Source: Pseudarthrobacter phenanthrenivorans Sphe3 (GTDB taxonomy: Bacteria; Actinomycetota; Actinomycetes; Actinomycetales; Micrococcaceae). From it: a stretch of 64,000 bases of DNA. Shown here piece by piece: positions 16,181-27,299 of this stretch; the stretch's first letter is position 1, and the number at the start of each line of letters is the position of its first letter. The translations under genes and the position numbers were made by a program. Under the pieces are notes generated by a model. It had not been told where the DNA came from, did no database searches, and saw only the letters and a program-made list of their open reading frames with translations. Where the stretch lies: assembly GCF_000189535.1 (NCBI RefSeq), contig NC_015145.1:2604001-2668000 (forward strand). Reading direction: 5' to 3'.

Positions 16181-16465
16181 CTAGCGGATCCCAGCGGTAG
16201 CCGAGCCGCCCAGGTGGGCGTTGTCAGCAACAATGACCACGCGGTTGTTGTCCACGGAGAAGAACCCGCCATCGACATCTACCGCGATACGGTCTCCCGA
16301 AACCGGCTGGATGGCCAGTTCACCCTCGGCCAGGATCGCCAGCAGGGGCGAGTGGCCGGGCAGGATTCCGATTTCACCATCGCTGGTGCGGGCCTTGACC
16401 ATCTTGGCCGCTCCGGACCACACGAAGTGGTCCGCTGCGACAATCTCAACCTCAAGCTCAGCCAT
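16181..16465 (-). CDS. atpC: F1Fo ATP synthase epsilon subunit
   Basis: The 94-aa protein contains MAELEVEIVAADHFVWSG and GEIGILPGHSPLLAIL, the N-terminal beta-sandwich of epsilon. It is shorter than the E. coli protein because the C-terminal helical hairpin is largely missing, as is usual in actinobacteria, where the protein ends soon after the NRVVIVADNAHL stretch. It belongs to the central stalk and couples rotation. The ATG lies one base after the atpD stop, so it is translated as part of the atp operon. Confidence 0.93.
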   Translation of the reverse strand: MAELEVEIVAADHFVWSGAAKMVKARTSDGEIGILPGHSPLLAILAEGELAIQPVSGDRIAVDVDGGFFSVDNNRVVIVADNAHLGGSATAGIR

Positions 16466-16466
16466 A

Positions 16467-18005
<1,539 letters not shown>

Positions 18006-18896
18006 CTAGGACGCGAGGGCGTCGGCGCCGGCAACAATCTCCGAAAGCTCCTGCGTGATTTCAGCCTGGCGGGCCGTGTTGCGCAGACGCGTGTACTTCT
18101 TGATGAGATCCGTGGCGTTGTCGCCGGCGGACTTCATGGCCCGCTGGCGTGCAGCAAGCTCAGAAGCTGCCGCCTGCAGCATGGCCGCGAAGATGCGGGA
18201 CTCGATGTAGCGCGGCAGCAGAGCGTCGAGGACGCGCTCTGTTTCCGGCTCGAACTCGTACAGCGGCAGCAGGTCCGACTCGGAAGCCGCCTGTTCTTCC
18301 ACTACTTCCAGGGGAAGCAGGCGGATGACAGTGGGTTCCTGGGTAACCATGGACTTGAAGCGGGTGTACACCACGTGGATCTCGTCCACGCCGCCGTCTT
18401 CGTAGTCGGTCGCGAACTCCGTCAGCAGTGCTTCACCGATTTCGCGAGCGGTAGTGAACTCAGGCGCATCGGTTCCTCCGGTCCAGACCCGTGCATATTC
18501 ACGGTTCCGGAAGTCGAAGTAGGCCTGGGCCTTACGTCCGACGACGTAAGTCTTGACTTCCTTGCCTTCTTCGTGGAGCAGCTCGATGAGACCTTCCGCC
18601 TGCTTGAGCACGCTTGCCGAGTACGATCCGGCCAGGCCACGGTCCGCGGTAATTACCAGGACGGCGGCACGGCGGATCTGCTCCGGCTCAGTGGTCAGCG
18701 GGTGGTCGATTTCGCTTTGGCTTGCGACAGCAGAAACGGCGCGCGTGATCGCGTTCGCGTAAGGCAGTGAAGCTGCTACGCGCGCACGGGCCTTGCCGAT
18801 GCGCGAGGTAGCGATCAGTTCCATCGCCTTGAAGATCTTGCGCATCGACGTGGTCGAGCTGATCTTCTGGCGGTAGACCCGGATCTGGGCTCCCAT
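18006..18896 (-). CDS. atpG: F1Fo ATP synthase gamma subunit
   Basis: The 296-aa rotor subunit starts [25 protein letters not shown] and ends with [28 protein letters not shown], the two long helices that form the coiled-coil shaft. The length is normal. The ribosome site AGGAAAGGATAAGT is strong. A large hairpin lies in the 73-nt space between atpA and atpG. Confidence 0.95.
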   Translation of the reverse strand: MGAQIRVYRQKISSTTSMRKIFKAMELIATSRIGKARARVAASLPYANAITRAVSAVASQSEIDHPLTTEPEQIRRAAVLVITADRGLAGSYSASVLKQAEGLIELLHEEGKEVKTYVVGRKAQAYFDFRNREYARVWTGGTDAPEFTTAREIGEALLTEFATDYEDGGVDEIHVVYTRFKSMVTQEPTVIRLLPLEVVEEQAASESDLLPLYEFEPETERVLDALLPRYIESRIFAAMLQAAASELAARQRAMKSAGDNATDLIKKYTRLRNTARQAEITQELSEIVAGADALAS

Positions 18897-18924
18897 ACTT
18901 ATCCTTTCCTAGCGTTCCGTTGGC

Positions 18925-18959
18925 CGGGTGTGCCGGGCCCGATGGACCCGGCACACCCG
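18925..18959 (-). other. Perfect 13-bp hairpin in the atpA-atpG intergenic space
   Basis: CGGGTGTGCCGGG (18925-18937) pairs with CCCGGCACACCCG (18947-18959) around a nine-base loop, just after the atpA stop and about 28 nt upstream of atpG. There is no T-run, and it lies inside the operon. It could protect an upstream mRNA end, partly reduce read-through into atpG, or be a processing site. One gamma is needed per three alpha subunits, so a stoichiometry role is plausible. Confidence 0.8.
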
Positions 18960-18969
18960 CTCAGTGGAA

Positions 18970-20607
18970 CTAGCGCTTCTGCTTGACGATCTTTTCCTGG
19001 TCAACCTGTGCCTCGTCGATGGCGGCATATTCCTCATGCCCCGCACCCACCAGGTGGTTGTCCCCCTCGCCGAAGAAGCCCTTCTTGAAGTCGACGATTG
19101 CCGACTTCAGAGCCGCTGCGGTGTCATCGTCCAGCACGTTGGTCTGCGCCAGCGTGGTCAGGATCGAGGACTTGTGGGTCAGGTGCTCCAGGAATTCGCT
19201 TTCGAAGCGGCTGATGTCCTCAACCGGAACGTCATCCAGGTAGCCGTTGGTGCCGGCCCAGATGGAGACAACCTGGTTCTCGACCGGGAACGGCGAGTAC
19301 TGGCCCTGCTTCAGGAGTTCCATCAGGCGGGCGCCACGGGTCAGCTGCTGCCGGGAGGCAGCATCCAGGTCCGAGGCGAACATGGCGAATGCCTGCATGT
19401 CGCGGTACTGGGCCAGGTCCAGCTTCAACGTACCGGAGACCTTCTTCATGGACTTCACCTGTGCGGCGCCGCCCACGCGGGACACCGAAACACCCACGTC
19501 AACAGCGGGACGCTGGTTGGCGTTGAAGAGGTCCGACTGGAGGAAGATCTGGCCGTCAGTGATGGAGATGACGTTGGTCGGGATGTAGGCGGAAACGTCG
19601 TTCGCCTTGGTCTCGATCAGCGGCAGGCCCGTCATGGAGCCGGCACCCAGTTCGTCGGACAGCTTTGCACAACGTTCCAGGAGGCGGGAGTGCAGGTAGA
19701 AGACGTCGCCCGGGTAGGCTTCGCGTCCCGGCGGACGGCGGAGCAGCAGCGATACCGCACGGTAGGCTTCAGCCTGCTTGGACAGGTCATCAAACACGAT
19801 GAGGACGTGCTTGCCGCCGTACATCCAGTGCTGGCCGATGGCCGAACCGGCGTACGGTGCCAGGTACTTGAAGCCGGCGGGGTCGGAAGCGGGAGAAGCC
19901 ACGATGGTGGTGTACTCCAGCGCGCCGTTGTCCTCGAGGGTCTGGCGGATGGCGGCAATGGTGGACGCCTTCTGCCCGATTGCCACGTAGATGCAGCGGA
20001 CCTGCTTGGTGACATCGCCCGAAGCCCAGTTGGCCTTCTGGTTGATGATGGTGTCGATGGCAATGGCGGACTTGCCGGTCTGGCGGTCACCAATGATCAG
20101 CTGGCGCTGGCCGCGGCCGATCGGGATCATGGCGTCGATGGCCTTGAGTCCGGTCTGCATCGGCTCGTGCACCGACTTGCGCTGCGTCACGCCGGGAGCC
20201 TGGAGCTCCAGGGCGCGGGTGGTCTCGGCCTTGATCTCGCCGAGGTCGTCGATGGGCACGCCCAGCGGGTCCACGACGCGGCCAAGGAAGGCGTCGCCCA
20301 CGGGAACGGACAGAACCTGTCCGGTGCGGTGCACTTCCTGGCCTTCTTCGATGCCGGTGAAGTCGCCGAGGATGATGACGCCGATTTCGCGGACGTCGAG
20401 GTTCTGGGCAAGGCCCAGGGTGCCGTCCTCAAAGCGAAGCAGCTCGTTCGCCATGACCGAGGGAAGGCCCTCAACACGGGCGATGCCGTCACTAGCGGTG
20501 GTTACGCGGCCGACCTCTACGCGCTCTGCGTTTCCGGGTTCGTAGGACGCCGCGAACTCGTTCAGCGCATTACGGACGTCGTCGGCGTTGATGGTCAATT
20601 CGGCCAT
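18970..20607 (-). CDS. atpA: F1Fo ATP synthase alpha subunit
   Basis: The 545-aa subunit has the P-loop GDRQTGKS and the family signature with [14 protein letters not shown]. The C-terminus carries an extension of about 35 residues ([16 protein letters not shown] onward) of the kind found in mycobacteria and relatives, where it suppresses ATP hydrolysis. ATG 20607 is chosen because it yields [15 protein letters not shown] and is preceded by AGGGA. A longer frame would run into the 82-nt atpH-atpA gap. Confidence 0.95.
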   Translation of the reverse strand: MAELTINADDVRNALNEFAASYEPGNAERVEVGRVTTASDGIARVEGLPSVMANELLRFEDGTLGLAQNLDVREIGVIILGDFTGIEEGQEVHRTGQVLSVPVGDAFLGRVVDPLGVPIDDLGEIKAETTRALELQAPGVTQRKSVHEPMQTGLKAIDAMIPIGRGQRQLIIGDRQTGKSAIAIDTIINQKANWASGDVTKQVRCIYVAIGQKASTIAAIRQTLEDNGALEYTTIVASPASDPAGFKYLAPYAGSAIGQHWMYGGKHVLIVFDDLSKQAEAYRAVSLLLRRPPGREAYPGDVFYLHSRLLERCAKLSDELGAGSMTGLPLIETKANDVSAYIPTNVISITDGQIFLQSDLFNANQRPAVDVGVSVSRVGGAAQVKSMKKVSGTLKLDLAQYRDMQAFAMFASDLDAASRQQLTRGARLMELLKQGQYSPFPVENQVVSIWAGTNGYLDDVPVEDISRFESEFLEHLTHKSSILTTLAQTNVLDDDTAAALKSAIVDFKKGFFGEGDNHLVGAGHEEYAAIDEAQVDQEKIVKQKR

Positions 20608-20689
20608 CTGCAGTCCCTGCTCTCCTGTTTTGTGATCATCGTTGTTCACGATGACCGGGGTTTCTATCAGTTGGGTTGTGCTTGTCCGG

Positions 20690-21517
20690 CTAGCCGGCCA
20701 GCTGGCGTTGCAGCTCGCCCAGCCTGCTGATAACGGAAGCGTCAAGCACTTCGTCACCAACCTGCACGCGGATGCCGCCAATGAGTGACGGGTCGACGTT
20801 GATGTTGACCTTCAGTTCCCGCCCGTACATTGCATTCAGGCCCGCCTGGAGGCGTGCCAGCTGCGTTTCCGTCAAGGGGCGGGTCACGCTGACCGTTGCT
20901 ATCCAGCGCTGCTGCCGCTTGGCTGCCAGTTCGGCAAACCGTGCCACCAGCCTGGTCGGCTTGATGCCGCGGGGCTGGGTGACTGCCTGGGTAATGAGGA
21001 CCTTTGCTTCCTCACTGACGCCGGGCACCAGCTTTTCGGCGAGTGTTGCCTTCGCCGCAGCGCTGGCCTGTGGTTCGGACAGAGCACGTTGTACCTCGTG
21101 GCTGGAGGCAACAGCCTGGTTGAAGGAGAACAGATCGTTCTCCAGCTCTTCCAGGCCAGTGATTCCGGAGGCAGAAACGGCCGACTTGTTTTCGGCAACG
21201 GAAATGACCACCGTTGCGGCAAGAGTCTCGAGTGCATCGCCGATATCACGGGCGCTTGCCCAGCGTAAGCCGGCCAGGCCGCCTGCAATGTCTGCAGCAT
21301 CAGCGGAGACTTTTCCGCCAACCAGCTGCTTGACCAGCGCCGACTTTTCGTCACCGTTGCGGGACGGGTCAGTCAGGGCACGGCGCAAGCCAGCCGAGCT
21401 GTCCACCATTCCCAGAATTCCGAAGAGTTCCTTTGCCAGCTGCAGCGACGCCGTCGGAAGTTTGGCTTCCAACGATGCCAGCGCTGTTGCCAGCGATTCG
21501 CTCGATACGCCTGCCAT
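20690..21517 (-). CDS. atpH: F1Fo ATP synthase delta subunit
   Basis: The 275-aa peripheral-stalk subunit is longer than the E. coli delta (about 177 aa), as expected for actinobacteria. The C-terminal part contains the conserved [21 protein letters not shown]. Its ATG overlaps the atpF stop by one base (TAATG), so the two stalk subunits are translationally coupled. Confidence 0.93.
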   Translation of the reverse strand: MAGVSSESLATALASLEAKLPTASLQLAKELFGILGMVDSSAGLRRALTDPSRNGDEKSALVKQLVGGKVSADAADIAGGLAGLRWASARDIGDALETLAATVVISVAENKSAVSASGITGLEELENDLFSFNQAVASSHEVQRALSEPQASAAAKATLAEKLVPGVSEEAKVLITQAVTQPRGIKPTRLVARFAELAAKRQQRWIATVSVTRPLTETQLARLQAGLNAMYGRELKVNINVDPSLIGGIRVQVGDEVLDASVISRLGELQRQLAG

Positions 21518-22068
21518 TACTTAGCTGCACCTGCGTTCTGGGACTCCAGATCTGCCAGGAAACGGTCCACGACGCGCGCTGCACGCTCGTCGTCGTTCAG
21601 TGCTTCGCCAACGATGCGCCCGGCCAGGGTGGTGGCCAGGGTGCCGACCTCGGAACGCAGGGACACGACTGCCGCCTGGCGCTCGGATTCGATCTGCGCG
21701 TGGGCCTGCGCCGTGATGCGGGCAGACTCTGCAGCTGCCTTTTCCTTCAGATCCGCAAGGATCTGGGCACCTTCGGCACGGGCTTCCTCGCGGATGCGGT
21801 TGGCTTCGGTGCGGGCGTCGGTCAGCTGCTGCTTGTACTCTTCGAGTGCAGCAGACGCCTCAGCCTGGGCCTTTTCAGCCTTTGCGATGCCGCCTTCAAT
21901 GGCCTCGGCACGCTCGGCGAAGGTCTTTTCGAACATCGGGACAACGAACTTGACCACGATGAACATGAGGATGGCAAAGCCCACGAGGACAACGCCCATT
22001 TCCCAGAGGTTGGGCATCAGGGGGTTGATCTCGCCCTCAGTGGCGGCTGAGATGATCAGCTGATTCAT
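21517..22068 (-). CDS. atpF: F1Fo ATP synthase b subunit
   Basis: The 183-aa protein has one N-terminal membrane helix (LWEMGVVLVGFAILMFIVVKF) and then a long charged coiled coil with many Ala, Glu and Lys/Arg residues, typical of the peripheral stalk. The N-terminus before the helix is about 17 residues. The gene lies between atpE and atpH in the standard order. Confidence 0.95.
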   Translation of the reverse strand: MNQLIISAATEGEINPLMPNLWEMGVVLVGFAILMFIVVKFVVPMFEKTFAERAEAIEGGIAKAEKAQAEASAALEEYKQQLTDARTEANRIREEARAEGAQILADLKEKAAAESARITAQAHAQIESERQAAVVSLRSEVGTLATTLAGRIVGEALNDDERAARVVDRFLADLESQNAGAAK

Positions 22069-22120
22069 ATTTCACCCGTCCTTTTCTACTCGGTTCTGTA
22101 AGTTCGCTTCGCTCTAAGGA

Positions 22121-22324
22121 CTAGAGAACGAAGGCGAAGACCAGGCCGAGGATGGCGAGGGCTTCGGTAAGCGCAAGGCCGAGGAACGCGATCGGCTGCA
22201 GGACGCGCTGTGCTTCAGGCTGGCGTGCAACGCCGTTGATGTAGGCAGCGAATACGAGGCCAACACCGATACCACCGCCGATTGCGGACAGACCGTAACC
22301 TACGAGGTTGAGATTGCCTTCCAT
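22121..22324 (-). CDS. atpE: F1Fo ATP synthase c subunit
   Basis: The 67-aa hairpin of two membrane helices begins [20 protein letters not shown] and has the essential ion-binding Glu in [11 protein letters not shown]. The residues around it are those of a proton-driven ring; no Na+-type ligand set is evident. ATG 22324 is preceded by AAAGGAAGAAAA, a strong ribosome site, which rules against the in-frame ATG five codons upstream. Confidence 0.96.
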   Translation of the reverse strand: MEGNLNLVGYGLSAIGGGIGVGLVFAAYINGVARQPEAQRVLQPIAFLGLALTEALAILGLVFAFVL

Positions 22325-22430
22325 TTTTCTTCCTTTCAAGATGCCACCTGTGTGGCAGGTTGTTTGGGTTGCTCTATCCCCGCGAGGGGAAGTCTGTTGG
22401 TGCCGGCGGCAGGTTGCCGCGGCGGGGTGC

Positions 22431-23231
22431 CTAGTGGCTGTCGGCGTGAAGCGCGCCTTCGATGTAGATCGCGGTCAGCAGGGTAAAGACGTAGGCCTGC
22501 AGGACCATGATCAGGGCTTCAAGCATGTACATGGCGATCGCTCCGGCAAGGACCAGGAGGGAGGTTCCCTTGAGCAGGATGTTCTCCTGCATCACCAGGA
22601 ACTCGATGCCGTAGCCGGCGATCATCACGATGAGGTGTCCTGCGAGCATGGTGGCAAACAGACGGAGGCTGTGCGTCACGGGCCGGACCAGGAAGTTGGA
22701 GATAATCTCGATCGGGATCACGATCGGCAGGATGAACCAGGGAACACCGGAGGGTACGGTGGCCAGCTTGAAGTAACGGAGACCGTTCTTCTTGACGCCG
22801 ATGGCGATCCAGGTGAAGTAGACAATGCCTGCCAGCACGTAGGCTCCGCCCACATGGGAGAAGGTGGGGAGCTGGAAGAACGGGATGGCGCCGTAGATGT
22901 TGTTCACCAGGATGAAGAAGAAGAGGCTGAACAACAGCGGGACGTACTTGATGAAGTCCTTGCCGCCGATGATGTCCTTGGCGATTCCATTGCGGACGAA
23001 GCCGTAGGCGGCCTCGCCGGCGAACTGGAGCTTGCCGGGTACCAGCTGCTGCTTGCGTGCGGCGAGCACGAAGAAGACGGCGATAAAGACGACAGAGAGG
23101 AGGACCAGCAGCATCTGCTTGGAGAATCCTTCTGCGGCACCCCACGGCAGGATTGCCGGCAAATGCATTTCGTTAATACCAGGAGGAGTAAACTCTCCTG
23201 AATCTTGGGCCGGGAGCGCAAGCGCGATCAA
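22431..23231 (-). CDS. atpB: F1Fo ATP synthase a subunit
   Basis: The 266-aa membrane subunit forms the proton channel beside the c ring. The conserved region with [15 protein letters not shown] contains the essential Arg, and the last helices show [15 protein letters not shown]. The start is TTG 23231, supported by an AGAGGAAA ribosome site five bases before it. It is the first structural subunit gene after the two AtpI-like genes. Confidence 0.94.
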   Translation of the reverse strand: MIALALPAQDSGEFTPPGINEMHLPAILPWGAAEGFSKQMLLVLLSVVFIAVFFVLAARKQQLVPGKLQFAGEAAYGFVRNGIAKDIIGGKDFIKYVPLLFSLFFFILVNNIYGAIPFFQLPTFSHVGGAYVLAGIVYFTWIAIGVKKNGLRYFKLATVPSGVPWFILPIVIPIEIISNFLVRPVTHSLRLFATMLAGHLIVMIAGYGIEFLVMQENILLKGTSLLVLAGAIAMYMLEALIMVLQAYVFTLLTAIYIEGALHADSH

Positions 23232-23312
23232 CGCGTTTCCTCTCTGCAGTGTCCATCATTGGGCGTTGGGCGGGGACCGGCAGCCTGAAGGCCTGCTGTT
23301 CCCCCTGTGAAA

Positions 23313-23651
23313 TTATTCGGCATTAGTGTCGCCGTCCTGGGACGGCCCGCTGGCAGCATGGCGCTCCCCAGCATTTTTTCGAGAACTGGTAAGGCCATGC
23401 ATGTGGGAAAGGTAAAAACCTCCGACGGCTCCAAGCAGAGCGCCTGCGAGCACGATCCAGCGCGTTCCCCACACGTAATCCAGTCCCCACCCTATCAAAC
23501 TCCAGACGATGATTCCGCCAATGATGTAGCTGAATACGGCCATGCCGGCGTTGTATCCGCCGCTGGTTCCGTCGCTTGATACACCGGGTGCGGAACTGTT
23601 CGATCCGCTGTTGCCGTTGGCGCCCGGACCGGGCTTCTTCGGATCACGCAT
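23313..23651 (-). CDS. AtpZ/AtpI-like small membrane protein
   Basis: The 112-aa protein has a Gly/Asn/Ser-rich N-terminus and two membrane helices with SYIIGGIIVWSLIGWGLDYVWG and WIVLAGALLGAVGGFYLSHMHG, the pattern of the AtpZ/AtpI family that accompanies ATP synthase operons and helps ring assembly or Mg2+/Ca2+ supply. The ATG overlaps the stop of the next upstream gene by 8 nt. It is followed by atpB after an 81-nt gap. Confidence 0.82.
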   Translation of the reverse strand: MRDPKKPGPGANGNSGSNSSAPGVSSDGTSGGYNAGMAVFSYIIGGIIVWSLIGWGLDYVWGTRWIVLAGALLGAVGGFYLSHMHGLTSSRKNAGERHAASGPSQDGDTNAE

Positions 23652-24126
23652 CGGGGTTTTCCTTGTTGTCTGGATCGTTGTAGATCTGGAGGCGGGCTTT
23701 GCTGAAACCATGGATTTCTGCAGCCTGCCACAGCACGACGGCGGTCACTGCCCCGGCCACGAACCAGCGGCTGTGCAGCCACTGGGGAGCTCCGATGGCG
23801 AACAGCACCACGGCGAAGCCCACCACCTTGATGAAGTAGGTTGCCACGAACACGCCGATGGCTCCGGAGGGATTGCTGCGGCCCACGAAGTGGCCCACCA
23901 GGAGGCTGATTCCGAAGAACAGCATGACCAGCAGCCCGCCGAGGGTGCTGGACAGGGCTCCTGACGAGCCATTGAGGGCCGCTGCGGCAATGGCGCACAC
24001 TGCCAGTCCGGCAGCGGCAGCGATCGAGCTTCTTTTGAGGAGGTCCAGCCAGAGCCTGGGCGTGGGGCCGGATGCGCCAACGGGTCCGTTGCCGGACGCA
24101 GGTCCGGATTCGGCGTTGGAGGTCAT
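23644..24126 (-). CDS. Hydrophobic protein at the head of the atp operon (AtpI-like)
   Basis: The 160-aa protein has four membrane helices after a disordered 25-residue tail, with LLVMLFFGISLLVGHFVGR and LWQAAEIHGFSKARLQIYND near the end. Position (first gene of the atp cluster, before the AtpZ-like gene and atpB) and topology match the AtpI-type proteins such as Rv1303, although sequence motifs in this family are weak. It overlaps the next gene by 8 nt. Confidence 0.75.
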   Translation of the reverse strand: MTSNAESGPASGNGPVGASGPTPRLWLDLLKRSSIAAAAGLAVCAIAAAALNGSSGALSSTLGGLLVMLFFGISLLVGHFVGRSNPSGAIGVFVATYFIKVVGFAVVLFAIGAPQWLHSRWFVAGAVTAVVLWQAAEIHGFSKARLQIYNDPDNKENPDA

Positions 24127-24178
24127 TCGATCCCAATCGTCGGCGCCGCCCGGCAGGAAGCCGGCAGGCAGGGTGTGG

Positions 24179-24210
24179 AGGGGCAGCTTTGGCTGCCCCT
24201 AAATTCTACA
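24179..24210 (-). promoter_or_regulatory. Hairpin and possible -10 element between wecA and the atp operon
   Basis: AGGGGCAGC (24179-24187) and GCTGCCCCT (24192-24200) form a perfect 9-bp stem. On the minus strand a TGTAGAATTT stretch (24201-24210) precedes it, and TAGAAT there is a good -10 match. No clear -35 is seen. The hairpin could therefore end wecA transcription or lie at the very 5' end of the atp mRNA. Confidence 0.4.
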
Positions 24211-24237
24211 TGAGATAGAAATATTTCCGCACAGAGG

Positions 24238-25362
24238 TTACGACGCGGTTTCCCCGGCGGTCTCGTCCCCCCGGCGGGCGAGGTAGGGCCAGGCAGTGAT
24301 GAGACCCATGACCAGGGTGGCAAAGAGGTCCACCGCGAGCACGATCTGCCAGGGGAAGATCGCGAAGGCCAGTCCCCCAAAGGACAGGATCGCGGTCCAG
24401 AGGTACATGAGGATGACGGCGGTGCGGTGCGAATAGCCGATGTCCAGCAGCTTGTGGTGCAGGTGTCCCCGGTCCGCGGACCAGGGCGAGCGCCCGCGGG
24501 CAGTGCGGCGCACCACGGCAAGGCCAAGGTCCAGCAGTGGAAGGAAGAGGACCGCGAAGGGAAGCAGGATGGGGATGACGGTGGAGATACCGTTGGCCCT
24601 GTCGTACAGCCCCGAGGTGATTTGTCCCGTGGAGACAACACCGGCGGAAGCCATGAGCAGCCCGATCAGCATGGCGCCCGAATCACCCATGAAGATCTTC
24701 GACGGGAACCAGTTGTGCGGCAGGAAACCCAGGCAGCTGCCCACCAGGACGGCGGTAATGAGGGTCGCCAGGTCGGAGTAATCCAGCAGCACGGCGTTGC
24801 GGTGCACCCAGTAGGCGGTGAAGAAGAAGGCTGTGCCGCCGATGACGGCAACGCCGGCAGCAAGCCCGTCCAGGCCATCGATGAAGTTGAACGCGTTCAT
24901 CGTGGTGACAATGAGCCCGGCAGTCAACAGCACGCGGACGGTCTCATTTTCGAGGTAGATGGGATCGGGCACCCAGGGCACGATGGTCATCTGGACCCCC
25001 CAGATGGCCACGGTGAGCCCTGCGGCGCTTTGCCCGATCAGCTTTACCCACCAGCGGATGTCGAGGAGATCGTCGGCGATGCCCACCAGGACAATGACCG
25101 CCGCACCGGCGAGGACGCCCCATGGCGAGAAATTGTTGCGGTAGATGTCCTTCACGAAGAAGGACTGGCTGGCAACGATGAGCGCCACCAGCACGCCGAG
25201 GAAGATGGCCACGCCACCCAGCCGCGAGACGGGAATGGAATGCATGTCGCGGCTGCGGATGGGCAGGTGCAGTTCGAGCCTGTGGCCGATCACCCGCGCA
25301 CCCCAGGTGGCTGCGTAGGACACGACCGCAGCCGTAAGCCCCATCAGCAGGTACATGATCAT
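24238..25362 (-). CDS. wecA: Undecaprenyl-phosphate GlcNAc-1-phosphate transferase (WecA/TagO/Rfe type)
   Basis: The 374-aa polytopic enzyme starts envelope polysaccharide or teichoic acid synthesis by placing GlcNAc-1-P on undecaprenyl (or decaprenyl) phosphate at the inner face of the membrane. It shows about eleven helices, the Asp pair in LVGIADDLLDIRWW, NFIDGLDGLAAG, and the NWFPSKIFMGDSGAM loop typical of the MraY/WecA superfamily. The gene before atp in actinobacteria is generally rfe/wecA, which fits. ATG codons at 25362 and 25356 are both possible. Confidence 0.9.
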   Translation of the reverse strand: MIMYLLMGLTAAVVSYAATWGARVIGHRLELHLPIRSRDMHSIPVSRLGGVAIFLGVLVALIVASQSFFVKDIYRNNFSPWGVLAGAAVIVLVGIADDLLDIRWWVKLIGQSAAGLTVAIWGVQMTIVPWVPDPIYLENETVRVLLTAGLIVTTMNAFNFIDGLDGLAAGVAVIGGTAFFFTAYWVHRNAVLLDYSDLATLITAVLVGSCLGFLPHNWFPSKIFMGDSGAMLIGLLMASAGVVSTGQITSGLYDRANGISTVIPILLPFAVLFLPLLDLGLAVVRRTARGRSPWSADRGHLHHKLLDIGYSHRTAVILMYLWTAILSFGGLAFAIFPWQIVLAVDLFATLVMGLITAWPYLARRGDETAGETAS

Positions 25363-25633
25363 GGTGCGGGGACCGTTTCAGCGGTGATACGGACGCACGT
25401 CAGCCGCGCCGGCGGGTGGTCCTTGCTTGATGGGCTCACTGGCCGGGAATCTGTTCTTCGATAAATGAAACTTCTCCGTCGCCGAGCGCGCAGCAGGCAG
25501 CACATGGTGCCTTACAGGGCTGTATTACAGTGGACTCTAGTCAAAGATACTAGCGCCAACAGCTTCATGGCTTCGCGCCACACGGCGCATTGCGAGCGGG
25601 GAAATCCCTGTCAGCCATGCTGAAAGGACCCCC
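25363..25633. promoter_or_regulatory. Divergent promoter region between wecA and the GT2 gene
   Basis: This 271-nt stretch has no gene. For the rightward gene a weak promoter is visible: TTACAG (25525-25530), a 17-nt spacer and TACTAG (25548-25553). CTAGT and ACTAG form a short inverted repeat around the same place. I see no convincing leftward promoter for wecA. Confidence 0.35.
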
Positions 25634-26530
25634 ATGACCCCCCGCATAGCAGTTGCCGCTGTGACATTCGACCGGCCGAAGGAACTTACAGTCCTGCTTG
25701 ATTCCATCAATGCCCAGAGCGCCGCCGTGGACACGATCTGCCTGGTTGACAGCGGCACCGTCCCGGCGCTCGATGTCGCAGCAAAGCATCCGAATGTTGA
25801 TTATGTCCGCTCCGAGGCGAACCTCGGCGGGGCCGGCGGCTTCGCGCTGGCAGCGCTGAAGGCAGTGGCCAGCGGGGCGCGGTGGATCTGGATGATGGAC
25901 GACGACGCCGAGCCGGCAGATCCGGAGTGCCTCGCCACGCTGCTGCGGGAGGCTGAGGCACGCGACCTTGAAGCGGTGGTTCCCCTTGTGACGGCGCCTG
26001 GCCAGCCGGACAGGCTGTCCTTTTTCTTCCGGCTGGACGGCAAGGTCACGCACAGCCGGGCCGAGGTGGAGAAGCTTGGCTTCCTGCCGAACGACGGGCA
26101 CTTCTTCAACGGCGCCCTGATCCGTTCGGACGTCTTCTTCAAGGTGGGCCTGCCGGATATGCGCCTCTTCATCAGGGGCGACGAGGTGGACTTCACCATC
26201 CGGCTCCGCAAAGCGGGCATCAGGTTCGGCACGGTGACCACCACCGCCGTTACCCATCCGCACGCCTTCTCGGAGACCCAGCACGTGTTCGGCGCAGGCT
26301 GGCATGTCATCGTCCCGGAATCTGCGTTCAAGCGGTATTACTACTACCGCAACCGGGGCTACCTGATCCGCCGGTACTTCCGCGTGAAATCGCTTGTTGC
26401 GGACGTGGGCGGATACCTGGGCTACTTCGTGCAGCGCCGGGACCTGGCCGGCTTCCTGGGCTGGGCCCGCTCCTTCACGGCAGGCCTTCGCGGCAAGGGG
26501 TTCGGTCCACTGGAGGAGCAGAAGTTCTAG
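25634..26530 (+). CDS. Glycosyltransferase family 2 protein
   Basis: The 298-aa enzyme has a GT-A fold: an N-terminal nucleotide-sugar region with VAAVTFDRPKELTVLLDSI, NLGGAGGFALA (about 62-72) and the metal-binding DDDAEP motif (about 91-96). Near residues 170-190 FIRGDEVDFTIRL holds the likely catalytic acidic residues. It is similar in layout to rhamnosyl- and galactofuranosyltransferases that build cell-wall linkers. The ribosome site GAAAGGA precedes the ATG. It is transcribed opposite to the WecG-type gene and away from wecA, so a joint pathway in envelope polymer synthesis is likely but not proven. Confidence 0.88.
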   Translation: MTPRIAVAAVTFDRPKELTVLLDSINAQSAAVDTICLVDSGTVPALDVAAKHPNVDYVRSEANLGGAGGFALAALKAVASGARWIWMMDDDAEPADPECLATLLREAEARDLEAVVPLVTAPGQPDRLSFFFRLDGKVTHSRAEVEKLGFLPNDGHFFNGALIRSDVFFKVGLPDMRLFIRGDEVDFTIRLRKAGIRFGTVTTTAVTHPHAFSETQHVFGAGWHVIVPESAFKRYYYYRNRGYLIRRYFRVKSLVADVGGYLGYFVQRRDLAGFLGWARSFTAGLRGKGFGPLEEQKF

Positions 26531-26540
26531 GCTGCCGTCC

Positions 26541-27299
26541 CTACCGGCGGCGCTTGAGCCGGCGGGCGGCCAGGAGCCACAGCAGGACCCAGGGTTCGCC
26601 CAGCACCCGGTAGGCGACGCGGCGCGGATGCAGCACCAGGCGCCAGGCCCACTCAAGCCCCAGCCTGCCAAGCCACCGTGGTGCGAGCTTTTGGATGCCG
26701 GCAAGCTGTTCAATGGCCCCGCCCACCGCACAGTAGACGGCAGGGGGCATGTCACCCAGCCGGCGCTGCATAACCTTCTCCTGCAGCGGCATGCCCAGCC
26801 CGATCAGGACCAGCTGCGGCTGCTGCCGGTGCAGCCATTCCACGGCGTCATCTTCCAGCCCGGAATTCCAGCCCTCACCGGGGAAGCCGGTGACCCTGGC
26901 ACCGGGAACAATGTCCTGGAGCCTGCGCACAGCTCCCGCATTGGCTTCCGCGCCGGCACCGAGCACGGCAATCCGCTCCAGGCCCTGCACCTGGTCCAGC
27001 GCAGGAAGCCAGTCCGTCGAACCGAGCCGGTAGTCCATCACAGGACCCTCGGCCTGCCCGGTCCTCCCCCACAGCCAGAGCACCGGGGCACCGTCCAGCA
27101 GGACTATGTCGCTGCGCTGGTACAGGTCCCGGAAACCGTCGTCGGACAGCGTGAGCGTGACGCTGTGCAGGTTGTGGCCCAGGACCGTCCGCGTGGATCC
27201 CTCCTGGACGAAGCGGTTGAGTTCTTCCACGAGTTCAGGGACCCGCAGCGGGGTGGCATCAACCTCCAGGACAGGAATCCGGTGGCGGTCCAGCGCCAT
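26541..27299 (-). CDS. WecG/TagA/CpsF family glycosyltransferase
   Basis: The 252-aa enzyme shows the family hallmarks NLHSVTLTLSDDGFRDLY, the conserved LLDGAPV, and GLGMPLQEKVM toward the end, followed by an amphipathic C-terminus rich in Arg, Trp and Leu for membrane attachment. This GT26 family adds ManNAc, ManNAcA or glucose to the lipid-linked GlcNAc made by WecA/TagO-type enzymes. ATG 27299 overlaps the tsaC stop by one base (TGATG). Its presence near wecA suggests that the first two steps of one envelope polymer are encoded here. The exact sugar is unknown. Confidence 0.85.
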   Translation of the reverse strand: MALDRHRIPVLEVDATPLRVPELVEELNRFVQEGSTRTVLGHNLHSVTLTLSDDGFRDLYQRSDIVLLDGAPVLWLWGRTGQAEGPVMDYRLGSTDWLPALDQVQGLERIAVLGAGAEANAGAVRRLQDIVPGARVTGFPGEGWNSGLEDDAVEWLHRQQPQLVLIGLGMPLQEKVMQRRLGDMPPAVYCAVGGAIEQLAGIQKLAPRWLGRLGLEWAWRLVLHPRRVAYRVLGEPWVLLWLLAARRLKRRR

